In this document: positions 13,073-18,939 of the stretch, piece by piece
Layout of the letters: every line of letters starts with the position of its first letter
Position numbering within the stretch: the first letter of the stretch is position 1
Source of the DNA: 2-02-FULL-43-13 sp043813805
Lineage (GTDB): Bacteria > Patescibacteriota > Minisyncoccia > Minisyncoccales > MHMH01
DNA: 19,660 nt
Reading direction: 5' to 3'
NCBI GenBank assembly: GCA_043813805.1
Contig: JBDRKR010000004.1
Coordinates: 1-19,660 of the forward strand
Program-made: the position numbers and the translations under genes
The notes under the pieces: model-generated
What the model saw: the letters and a program-made list of their open reading frames with translations, nothing else
Told to the model about the DNA's origin: nothing
The model's database searches: none

Positions 13073-14340
13073 ATTTTTTTAATATTAAATGTGCCCATTT
13101 TTTCGCCCTCCATGAATCCCTGCATGGCACACTCGGCCAAAAAACCCTGATCACGCCAGTCAAAAAGCCATTCTTTGACGTAGCGCACGTCTTTTTGTAA
13201 AAGGCCGAAGCCTGAGTTTAAAAGCCAGCGCTGGTTGAAATCTTCCTGCGAACCGATCGGCGGAGCGATAATAATGGGAATGCCCAAAGCCGCGTAAAAA
13301 GAAAGCTCTGAAGGCTTGGTCCATAAAACATCACTGCGTCTTAGGGCCTGATTGAATTTTTTAAAATAACCTTCGATCGTCTCGTCAAAAAGGATTTCCA
13401 CGGCCGAGCCAAGCCCTTTGGTGTTTTCCAAAAAGTAATCCTTGATTTTGGTTTTGATGCCGGCTACTAAGATAATTTTGATTTTACCGGTTTTTATTTC
13501 CCGCGCCAGGTTTTTGACGATTTTAAGACCAAGGTCTTTTTGCGCTCCGGCGCCGCCGACGGCAAACATCAATGTAAAAGGATGGCTGGACTTCTGAGGG
13601 AGCCTGCCCAATTTTGAATTAATCAGCTCTTTATAGTTTTTAAAATGACTCTTTTGGGAATCTAGGTTCACTAATCGATTCTTTAAATCGCTTTTGAGAA
13701 TTTCCATTTTTTTAGAACCGATATTTTCTTCGGGTAAGGGATAGCCGGTCAGGAAAACATTTTTGGGATTGACGCCGTAACTCTTCAGACGCTCGACTAC
13801 TCTCGGAGTGGGAGCAAAATACTTAATCTTGCTTGTCTTGGGATGCAAGGGAGCCCAGGTTCTTGAAGCGTCGGTATCACAGACAACGCAATAAACCTGC
13901 CCGGGGTAATGAAAGGTTTCGGCCATAAACGCCGGGGTAAAAAAAGTGGCGATAATCGGCAAAGGTTTTCGCCCTGAGCGAAGTCGAAGGGTTTCAATCA
14001 GATGCTTTCCCCAATTCCCCCCTTTTATCTGCAGTATATTCTGTTTCAACTGAAAACTAGGCTTAGACAGATTTCTTTTCGGATAAAAATTAAAAATCTT
14101 CTGAGTGTAATCAAAAATCGCAAATGCTATTTTGCCGATAATTGGGGTTCTTTTAAAAGCGGAAATGAATTCGTAGCCTCGTCTCGCCGTTTCCCAAATT
14201 CTCTTGTCTTTAGCGGGAATATCCTCATAATCGTTGGCGTTGATGATTTTTTTTTCGACGGCCAAGGACTTTAAAGGAAAAGCGGTCCTTTGGTGACCGT
14301 ATCCCATACTAACGGTAATAACCCACGCTTGTTTTTTCAT
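13060..14340 (-). CDS. GT-B-fold glycosyltransferase resembling GT28/MGDG synthase
   Basis: This 426-aa protein is first in the glycan cassette. The N-terminal SMGYGHQRTA (11-20) matches the glycine/histidine loop of MurG- and diacylglycerol-glucosyltransferase-like enzymes, followed by CVVCDTDASRTWAP (151-163) and FLTGYPLPEEN (196-206). The C-terminal half has FAVGGAGAQK (259-268), KPSELSFYAALGIPIIIAPP (342-361) and the donor-side QEDFNQRWL (365-373). These enzymes move a sugar from a nucleotide donor to a lipid. Residues about 117-124 (LRLRSGRK) are encoded by a dispersed repeat and look inserted. No promoter is obvious; it may be read from comEC, 57 bases upstream. Assignment to GT-B is firm in outline, the exact family is not. 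Confidence 0.72.
   Translation of the reverse strand: MKKQAWVITVSMGYGHQRTAFPLKSLAVEKKIINANDYEDIPAKDKRIWETARRGYEFISAFKRTPIIGKIAFAIFDYTQKIFNFYPKRNLSKPSFQLKQNILQIKGGNWGKHLIETLRLRSGRKPLPIIATFFTPAFMAETFHYPGQVYCVVCDTDASRTWAPLHPKTSKIKYFAPTPRVVERLKSYGVNPKNVFLTGYPLPEENIGSKKMEILKSDLKNRLVNLDSQKSHFKNYKELINSKLGRLPQKSSHPFTLMFAVGGAGAQKDLGLKIVKNLAREIKTGKIKIILVAGIKTKIKDYFLENTKGLGSAVEILFDETIEGYFKKFNQALRRSDVLWTKPSELSFYAALGIPIIIAPPIGSQEDFNQRWLLNSGFGLLQKDVRYVKEWLFDWRDQGFLAECAMQGFMEGEKMGTFNIKKICFG
13970..13991. repeat. dispersed repeat inserted in frame in the GT-B gene
   Basis: The stretch CGCCCTGAGCGAAGTCGAAG plus GG has CCCT/AGGG ends and in the opposite reading gives the peptide FDFAQGE. This style of short GC-rich repeat is commonly met scattered in bacterial genomes, including inside genes. 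It encodes LRLRSGRK in an otherwise AT-rich gene, in a loop of the N-terminal GT-B domain. Confidence 0.5.
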
Positions 14341-14349
14341 TGTTTCAAT

Positions 14350-14394
14350 TTTGAGCGAAGCGAGAAATCAAAAATATTGCTTTGCTATATTTTT
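14350..14394. repeat. two overlapping hairpins between comEC and the glycan cassette
   Basis: On the minus strand AAAAATAT pairs with ATATTTTT around AGCAAAGCA. Next to it TTTTGA pairs with TCAAAA around a loop containing GAGCGAAGCGAG (plus strand), the same core as in the nifS-iscU gap. The AT hairpin is not followed by a clean T tract, so read-through from comEC into the glycan cassette remains likely. Confidence 0.4.
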
Positions 14395-14397
14395 ATC

Positions 14398-15861
14398 TTA
14401 CCAAACTTTTGGCTTTTTGTTTAGCCGCCACGCCAAAAATCCCAAAATCATCCCGGAAAGCAGCAGACACGACCAGTGGATATTTGTAATAACCAAAGAC
14501 GCAAAAGGAAACTTTGAAAAAACGTCGATAACACTCGTAAGGTAAGCGATGGCCAGCCAAACCGGCCAAGATAAAACATAACCCAGCGGCCAAAAAAACA
14601 TTGAAGCCAGGCCAAAAATAAAAATGATGATGGTTATGGGCGCCAAAAGCGGCACGATTAAAATATTGGCCACTGGCGAAAGTACGGGCATATACCCAAA
14701 ATTATAGATTAAAACAGGCAAAGTAAAAATCTGAGCGGACAAGGTTGCGGCCAGCGTGGCTCTTAAGGGGAAAAACTTAAAATCGGGCAAATGCTTTAGC
14801 CATTTAGTAAAACTCGGCTGGAGATAAATTATGCCCAAAATGGCCAAAAAAGAAAGCTGAAACCCGATGTCCAGCCTCAACAATAAAGGATTGAAAAACA
14901 GCATCATGGCCGCGGCAAAAACTACGGCTCTCGAGGCCGAAGACAACCTGCCCAAATATTGAGCAAAAAGAAAAATACCGCCCATAATGCCGGCCCGCAC
15001 CGCCGAGGCCGGAGCTCCAATTGTTAATATATATAAAACAATTAACCCTGCCGAAAAATAAAAAGCTTGTTTTCTCCAAAGTCCCAGTCCCAAAAAAACG
15101 TTCAAAACTAAAATAGTGATGATGCTGATGTTCATTCCCGAAACTGCGGCAATATGACGCGTACCGGTAAAATTTAATTTCTCGCGCCACTCTTTTGAAA
15201 TACCGCCCTCATCGCCAAAAACCAGGGCTTCCAAAATCCCGGACTCGGGCGGGGAAATAAACCGGCGGATTGATTCCTTAAATTTATTTTTAAAAGACAG
15301 TAAAAGACTCATTACGGGATTACCCGCCCCGGCCCCCAGAACCTCGATTTTAGGCCAGCTCATCACTGCAAAAATTCCGTCTTTTTTAAGATAATCCCTA
15401 TAATTGAATCCGTCAAAAACAGGCGGCGTTTCCAGCTTACCCGTAATTTTCAACCTTTCGCCATATTGATATTCCGGATAGCGGCTCGTTGTCACCAAAA
15501 TCTTCCCCTCAATTAAAGGATCTCCGACTCCCCTTAATGTAAGTTTAATTGACGTTTCTCGGATATCCGGGTCTTTGATCACAATGGCGGTAAAGCTGAC
15601 ATTTTCTTCTTTAATCTGAGGAATATCCGATAAAACTTGTTGATGGCGCCATACGCCGAGCGCCAAAAATAACAAACAAAAGCCGGCGCAAACGAAGACC
15701 GCCTTCTTTTTAAAATTGAGGGAAAGCGGGACGGAAGTCAAAAACACTCCCAAAATCAAAAACCCCAGCAGGAGCGGCTGGAGCGGAAAAAATATCGGAC
15801 CGATAAAAATCCCTGCGACGAACGATAAGCAGAGATATAGAAAAATTCGCGAAGCGGTCAT
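14398..15861 (-). CDS. comEC: ComEC/Rec2-family DNA-uptake channel, short form
   Basis: This 487-aa protein has N-terminal helices (about 5-70), an OB-like soluble region (about 85-180, DUF4131 type with YGERLKITGKL) and the competence-domain helices from about 200. The hallmark HIAAVSGMNISI, the counterpart of HLxAISGxH, is at about 242-253, and the conserved GAPASAVRAGIMG at 288-300. ComEC forms the channel that brings single-stranded DNA into the cytoplasm during natural transformation. It ends directly after the last helices with no metallo-beta-lactamase domain, which is present in the longer (about 750-aa) forms and is thought to degrade the non-transported strand. A leaderless promoter (TTGAAA, 17 nt, TAATAT, 6 nt, ATG) supports the start. 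Confidence 0.92.
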   Translation of the reverse strand: MTASRIFLYLCLSFVAGIFIGPIFFPLQPLLLGFLILGVFLTSVPLSLNFKKKAVFVCAGFCLLFLALGVWRHQQVLSDIPQIKEENVSFTAIVIKDPDIRETSIKLTLRGVGDPLIEGKILVTTSRYPEYQYGERLKITGKLETPPVFDGFNYRDYLKKDGIFAVMSWPKIEVLGAGAGNPVMSLLLSFKNKFKESIRRFISPPESGILEALVFGDEGGISKEWREKLNFTGTRHIAAVSGMNISIITILVLNVFLGLGLWRKQAFYFSAGLIVLYILTIGAPASAVRAGIMGGIFLFAQYLGRLSSASRAVVFAAAMMLFFNPLLLRLDIGFQLSFLAILGIIYLQPSFTKWLKHLPDFKFFPLRATLAATLSAQIFTLPVLIYNFGYMPVLSPVANILIVPLLAPITIIIFIFGLASMFFWPLGYVLSWPVWLAIAYLTSVIDVFSKFPFASLVITNIHWSCLLLSGMILGFLAWRLNKKPKVW

Positions 15862-15867
15862 TTGGTA

Positions 15868-15896
15868 ATATTAACGGAAATCGGAGCAATTTTCAA
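15868..15896 (-). promoter_or_regulatory. leaderless promoter of comEC
   Basis: On the minus strand TTGAAA (15891-15896), a 17-nt spacer, TAATAT (15868-15873), then 6 nt and ATG. The -35 box begins directly after the T tract of the upstream terminator. Confidence 0.6.
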
Positions 15897-15898
15897 AC

Positions 15899-15948
15899 AA
15901 AAAAGCAATAAAAAGAGCGGTGACTTTGACATCATCGCTCTTTATTGC
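15899..15948 (-). terminator. strong intrinsic terminator of the 158-aa gene
   Basis: GCAATAAAGAGCG pairs with CGCTCTTTTTATTGC (two bulged bases) around a 16-nt loop and is followed on the minus strand by six T. It begins 23 bases after the stop at 15972. Confidence 0.9.
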
Positions 15949-15971
15949 CGTGGTTTCTTGCAGACAAATCT

Positions 15972-16448
15972 TTAATCGCTGCCGCTGCATCTGGTGGCCG
16001 CACTAAGCGTTTCCGCGAATTCTTTTGGAGTCGTGCCGGATCCAACCAGTCCAGGCGCCCACTTAAGGTCCCCGGCTTTCATGTTTTTGAGGTCTTCTTC
16101 CATAAGAATAACCAGTGATTCGCTATCGTAGTCTATTCTGTGTTCTAGCTTGAAACCTCTTTGGTTGACATTATTCTTCCATTGCGCCTCAACATCGGGC
16201 AGCATGAAAGCTATTCTCTCCTTTTCGTTGACGAGAAAGAGCGTAGGATCGGCGCTATATGGCCTGTTTGAAAGAAGAGAAACCGCTTCTTTGACAGCTT
16301 CTTCGCTTAAGCACACGAAATCTTTTCCGGTCTTTGAGACAAGCGCCGGAAACCTTCCCATAAGCCCGTGCTTGAGTATAATGGAATATCCCTCGCTGAT
16401 TCGCCACCCGTCAAGATTTGAAAGAGCAAGCAATTCTGAAGATCTCAT
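15972..16448 (-). CDS. hypothetical soluble protein, 158 aa
   Basis: I do not recognise this protein. It has no membrane segments, mixed alpha/beta character, two cysteines (one in DFVCLSEE, one in the C-terminal ATRCSGSD) and a Gly/Ser/Thr-rich tail. The start is set by a perfect AGGAGG at 16455-16460, 6 nt before the ATG at 16448. An in-frame TTG at 16454 would add two residues but abuts the Shine-Dalgarno site and is rejected. The gene follows the 56-aa cysteine protein by 33 bases and is closed by a strong terminator, so the two form a small operon. Use of a strong ribosome-binding site, unlike the leaderless genes to the left, may point to a different origin. Confidence 0.7.
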   Translation of the reverse strand: MRSSELLALSNLDGWRISEGYSIILKHGLMGRFPALVSKTGKDFVCLSEEAVKEAVSLLSNRPYSADPTLFLVNEKERIAFMLPDVEAQWKNNVNQRGFKLEHRIDYDSESLVILMEEDLKNMKAGDLKWAPGLVGSGTTPKEFAETLSAATRCSGSD

Positions 16449-16454
16449 CTTCAA

Positions 16455-16460
16455 CCTCCT
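16455..16460 (-). promoter_or_regulatory. Shine-Dalgarno site of the 158-aa gene
   Basis: AGGAGG lies 6 nt before ATG at 16448. It decides between the ATG and the upstream TTG. Confidence 0.85.
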
Positions 16461-16481
16461 TTCTTTTTTTATACCTTTTTC

Positions 16482-16652
16482 TCACTTTTTTTCTTGATTG
16501 TTTTTTTTGCCTTTTATTAAATCTTTAGCTAAACAATCGCTACAAGAAGAAAACTCTCCTTTATGGTCACAAAATCTAACAGCGACTGACATGGCATGCG
16601 CATACATGCCTTTTTGATTTTTCATAATCTCTAAACAGTCTTCTCTGCCCAT
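16482..16652 (-). CDS. small four-cysteine protein, 56 aa
   Basis: An intact frame of 56 codons starts with ATG at 16652 and ends with TGA at 16482. The protein begins MGREDCLEIM, has Cys6, Cys28 (RFCDH), Cys37 and Cys40 (SSCSDC) and a Lys-rich tail. The CxxC plus a separated Cys/His pair could bind zinc or an Fe-S cluster. A perfect AGGAGG at 16659-16664, 6 nt before ATG, strongly supports translation. It is followed after 33 bases by the 158-aa gene with an equally strong site. The A/T-rich TATAAA at 16673-16678 could be its -10. Family and function are unknown; possible roles include a small regulator or accessory protein. Confidence 0.75.
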   Translation of the reverse strand: MGREDCLEIMKNQKGMYAHAMSVAVRFCDHKGEFSSCSDCLAKDLIKGKKNNQEKK

Positions 16653-16658
16653 TTCGTA

Positions 16659-16664
16659 CCTCCT
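16659..16664 (-). promoter_or_regulatory. Shine-Dalgarno site of the 56-aa gene
   Basis: AGGAGG sits 6 nt before the ATG at 16652. This is the main evidence that the small frame is a real gene. Confidence 0.85.
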
Positions 16665-16693
16665 TTTATATTTTATAGTTTGACACTAACCAG

Positions 16694-16719
16694 AAAAAAA
16701 TCAAGCCCTGATGGCTTGA
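16694..16719 (-). terminator. intrinsic terminator at the edge of the GC-rich stretch
   Basis: TCAAGCC and GGCTTGA form a perfect 7-bp stem with a 5-nt loop; on the minus strand seven T follow. No recognised minus-strand gene ends directly upstream, so it may terminate a transcript coming from the GC-rich region 16720-16822 or from the IS. Confidence 0.85.
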
Positions 16720-16862
16720 AATTGTCGACTCCCCTTGCGGGTTCAGAACCATCTTCCAGGGGGAGAACTGGAGGCTCCTTCGGACGCGGGCGGGTCGCTT
16801 TGAGGCAAGGCCCGTGTCTCACGTTTTCGGATTTTTAAGCTAAAATGAGACAAATGAGACAC
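16720..16862 (-). other. GC-rich structured region, possible RNA gene or repeat remnant
   Basis: This stretch is much richer in G and C than its surroundings. On the minus strand CCTCCAG and CTGGAAG pair (one mismatch) around TTCTCCCC, and GTGTCTCA (16814-16821) pairs with TGAGACAC (16855-16862) over 33 bases, with a second TGAGAC at 16846-16851. It ends at the strong terminator 16694-16719. A 49-codon frame (GTG at 16822 to TAA at 16673) runs through it, but it lacks a Shine-Dalgarno site and its last part is encoded by the terminator hairpin. It is not a tRNA. The TGAGAC repeats could be the end of an older mobile element. Confidence 0.4.
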
Positions 16863-16884
16863 AAAAAGGGGTGGTCGAGTGATC

Positions 16885-16905
16885 CGTACCCCGTTTAGTA
16901 GACAC
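16885..16905. repeat. IS inverted repeat, orfB end
   Basis: Reads CGTACCCC, GTTTA, GTAGACAC. It pairs in inverted orientation with 18254-18274 (16 of 21 positions). Confidence 0.85.
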
Positions 16906-17767
16906 TATTAAGAATTAGTTGCTTGCAGGTTACTTGCAAGCCCAAAAGATGATTTCTGTATTGAACCGGAGTCATCTTTTTTAAATCCCACTGCCTTCTT
17001 TCATTATTGTAGTCGTTAATGTACTCTGCGGTCAATCTCTGCAGCTCTTCAAAGGTTTTACAGTTCTGGTAGTCGACCTCATCTTTGAAGTGCCCAAAGA
17101 ATGTTTCTATGGGCGAATTATCGATGCAGTTGCCCTTTCTAGACATTGATTGGGTCATGGCCAGTCCTTTGATTTTTGATATGTATTCCGGGCTGGTGTA
17201 GTGGAAACCCTGGTCAGAATGAATGAGTATATCTTTGAGAGAAGGCGTGTCCTTATTTTCTTCCATGTTTTTTATTGTGTCGGAGACAAGGTCCATCTTC
17301 ACATGCTGGGACAGACTCCAGGCGACAATTTCTCTGCTGGCGATGTCTTTCGTGGCCGACAGATACGCTATATTGCCGGAAAAGGGCAGATAGGTGATGT
17401 CGGAGCAGAATACTTTTCTGGGAATGTCCTGCTGGAAATTTCTGTTCAGTATGTTTTTAAAGGTTCTGTGCTCTCTCGTCTTTTTCATGATTTCTTTGTA
17501 GGGATTTCTTCTCCTTATCTTGGTGATTAGGTTATATTTATTCTTGATTCTGACTATCTTCTTGTGATTCATCGTTACGCCTTTGTCTTTCAGCTTCATC
17601 TGTATTGTTCGCCAGCCGTATTTAGATTTTCCCTTGTCGAATACCTCCTTGATTAAAAGATAGTCGTCGTAGTCCTTGGGCCGGTTATCTATGGTTTTCA
17701 GCCACTTGTAGTATCCTGGCCTGGACACTTTGGCGATCTCGCACATCTTCTTGGGATTCTTTCCCAA
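16895..17767 (-). CDS. IS3-family transposase OrfB (DDE integrase domain)
   Basis: The frame shown is 290 residues from a TTG. It has a helix-turn-helix-like N-terminus (SRPGYYKW near 15-22, then the HTH_21-type region) and an RNase-H-like integrase domain: first Asp in CSDITYLPF, second Asp in IHSDQGFHY, and Glu in NCIDNSPIETFFGHFK, the DDE triad that cuts and joins DNA ends. OrfB has no good start of its own; its frame is open upstream as far as the slippery site at 17836-17842, so it is expected to be made as a fusion with OrfA. The fusion from the orfA ATG would be 432 residues. The catalytic residues and frame are intact, so it may be active. Confidence 0.93.
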   Translation of the reverse strand: MGKNPKKMCEIAKVSRPGYYKWLKTIDNRPKDYDDYLLIKEVFDKGKSKYGWRTIQMKLKDKGVTMNHKKIVRIKNKYNLITKIRRRNPYKEIMKKTREHRTFKNILNRNFQQDIPRKVFCSDITYLPFSGNIAYLSATKDIASREIVAWSLSQHVKMDLVSDTIKNMEENKDTPSLKDILIHSDQGFHYTSPEYISKIKGLAMTQSMSRKGNCIDNSPIETFFGHFKDEVDYQNCKTFEELQRLTAEYINDYNNERRQWDLKKMTPVQYRNHLLGLQVTCKQLILNSVY

Positions 17768-17805
17768 ATTTCTGATTATTGCGAATTTCTGAGACGGCCT
17801 TAAGA

Positions 17806-18192
17806 CTATTGTCTTTTCCCTACCCGGAGTCGTGCTAAAAAACGGTTCTCAGCTTCAAGGTAGGCCACTTTTGCTTTAAGATGACCCATCTCCCTCCTCT
17901 TTTCGATTCTTTTTACTATTATTCCGGTTTCTCCGGCTCGACGGACCGGTCCGCCAAAAGCCCTATTCCACTGGTGCATCAGCTTGTTGGGCTTTCTTAT
18001 GCCTATCAAGTCCAGATCAAACCCGGCTTCTTTGAATATTTCAACCGCGCTCAATCCCTCTTCGTTGTACTGCCTGAGGGCTGATTCCTTGAAGCTCTTT
18101 TTGTACCTCACGGATTTGGCGCCGCACCGGCGCACGTTTTTATTCTTGGACAGCTTTTTGATCTGCTCGTCTGTAAATATTTTTCTGTTCAT
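17806..18192 (-). CDS. IS3-family transposase OrfA (DNA-binding subunit)
   Basis: From the ATG at 18192 this is a 128-aa basic protein with a helix-turn-helix region (about residues 28-80, including ESALRQYNEEGLSAVEIFKEAG) and a C-terminal leucine-zipper-like heptad pattern (MGHLKAKVAYLEAENRFL), the usual layout of IS3 OrfA, which binds the terminal repeats and pairs with OrfAB. The frame is open upstream to 18252, but the AAGGGG site (18200-18205) 7 nt before this ATG decides the start. Near its 3' end lies the frameshift site that gives OrfAB. Confidence 0.9.
   Translation of the reverse strand: MNRKIFTDEQIKKLSKNKNVRRCGAKSVRYKKSFKESALRQYNEEGLSAVEIFKEAGFDLDLIGIRKPNKLMHQWNRAFGGPVRRAGETGIIVKRIEKRREMGHLKAKVAYLEAENRFLARLRVGKRQ
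17836..17842 (-). promoter_or_regulatory. programmed -1 frameshift site T TTT TTA
   Basis: In the orfA frame the codons read CGT TTT TTA, so the heptamer T TTT TTA is in the correct phase. After a -1 slip the new frame (TTT TTT AGC ACG ACT CCG) has no stop and leads into OrfB. Confidence 0.85.
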
Positions 18193-18199
18193 ATTTTTA

Positions 18200-18205
18200 C
18201 CCCTT
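18200..18205 (-). promoter_or_regulatory. Shine-Dalgarno site of orfA
   Basis: AAGGGG lies 7 nt before the ATG at 18192 and sets the orfA start downstream of the longer open frame. Confidence 0.65.
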
Positions 18206-18253
18206 AATTTTATTCTCTGCATCTTAGCAGAATTACAAAAAAAGAGACACAAT

Positions 18254-18274
18254 GTGTCTACTTTTTGGGGTACA
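18254..18274. repeat. IS inverted repeat, orfA end
   Basis: On the minus strand it reads TGTACCCC, AAAAA, GTAGACAC, the classical IS150-type tip starting TG. It overlaps a small palindrome GACAC-AAT-GTGTC (18245-18257). Confidence 0.88.
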
Positions 18275-18326
18275 GATCAGATCAGAGTTGTCTCAATTAA
18301 CAACTAACTAGCACCATTATTATATC

Positions 18327-18935
18327 ATGTCTTTATCTAAAGAAACAATCAATGAGTTCAAGGTAATCTATAAGGATAAATATAAAAAGGAGCTTACCGA
18401 CGCCGAAGCAAGCGAGGCGGCCAATAATCTGGTCGGGTTATTCAATGTTTTGTTCGACATCGCCAACAGAGAACTCCGATGGAAGCACAGGCTCAAAAAA
18501 GAGCCCGAGGGCTTCCATTTGGACGGCGAATACACTTGCTCAATCTGCCACCGCCAAGTCGCCAGAGACGAAAACTGGTACGACCAATGGGGCATCAAAT
18601 GCCTGCTCTGCCAGAAAGCGGTAAAAGGAGGGCTTGTACCGGGTTTCGCCTGCCGGCACAGCGACAGCCGGTATACAATGTGGCAACTGCAAGATAAATT
18701 CGGAATCAAGCATCCGACCGCCAGAAAACTGGTCAGGCAGGGAAAACTCAAAGCGCGGATAGTCCCCTACGCCGACGGCAAACCGTATGAGTATGTCTTC
18801 TTGAAAAAAGAAAATCCCGACCTTGTGGATCCGGACAGGAAATCCCCTGCCAGAAAATCATACGACAGGAATTATAATAAAGTTATGGAGGCGAGAATCC
18901 GGGAAGAAAAGAAAAAATCAAAAAATCATCGGTAA
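18327..18935 (+). CDS. zinc-ribbon protein with a helix-turn-helix-like segment
   Basis: This 202-aa protein has three parts. Residues 1-60 are helical and charged (ETINEFKVIYKDKYKKELTD start). Residues 69-97 form a zinc ribbon with Cys71-x2-Cys74 and Cys92-x2-Cys95. Residues 115-160 (MWQLQDKFGIKHPTARKLVRQGKLKA) resemble an excisionase/MerR-type winged helix in which TARKLVRQGKL is the recognition helix and turn. The C-terminus is strongly basic (REEKKKSKNHR). By inference it is a DNA-binding protein, perhaps a regulator or an element-associated factor. It starts 53 bases beyond the IS end, so the IS may have displaced its promoter. No Shine-Dalgarno site is visible; a weak TATTAT/CATTAT just before ATG could make it leaderless. 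It converges with the next gene at 4 bases. Confidence 0.72.
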   Translation: MSLSKETINEFKVIYKDKYKKELTDAEASEAANNLVGLFNVLFDIANRELRWKHRLKKEPEGFHLDGEYTCSICHRQVARDENWYDQWGIKCLLCQKAVKGGLVPGFACRHSDSRYTMWQLQDKFGIKHPTARKLVRQGKLKARIVPYADGKPYEYVFLKKENPDLVDPDRKSPARKSYDRNYNKVMEARIREEKKKSKNHR

Positions 18936-18939
18936 CCAA

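Larger units (their letters stand above)
16885..18274 (-). mobile_element. IS3-family insertion sequence, IS150-like, complete
   Basis: The element is about 1390 bp long. Its ends are inverted repeats of 21 bp matching at 16 positions: TGTACCCC...GTAGACAC at the 18274 end and CGTACCCC...GTAGACAC at the 16885 end. It is flanked by GATC on both sides (16881-16884 and 18275-18278), a probable 4-bp target duplication. Two overlapping frames, orfA and orfB, lie on the minus strand and are joined by a T TTT TTA slippery site; the orfB stop lies inside the right repeat, as usual in this family. The left tip is CG rather than TG, which may reduce mobility of this copy. Confidence 0.92.

Noticed and set aside
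16449..16454. TTG start for the 158-aa protein two codons upstream
   Set aside because: It directly abuts the AGGAGG site; the ATG at 16448 has the proper 6-nt spacing.
16727..16815. Possible tRNA in the GC-rich stretch
   Set aside because: The best hairpin has an 8-nt loop instead of 7, there is no TTCRANY T-loop with a proper stem, no D-arm and no acceptor stem on either strand.
16673..16822. 49-codon frame from GTG running through the GC-rich region
   Set aside because: There is no ribosome-binding site, its last third is encoded by a terminator hairpin and the promoter zone of the 56-aa gene, and the rest looks like a by-product of GC-rich structured DNA. Kept only as an alternative reading.
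18193..18252. Longer N-terminus for orfA
   Set aside because: The extra 20 residues run into the IS terminal repeat and there is no ribosome-binding site; AAGGGG supports the ATG at 18192.
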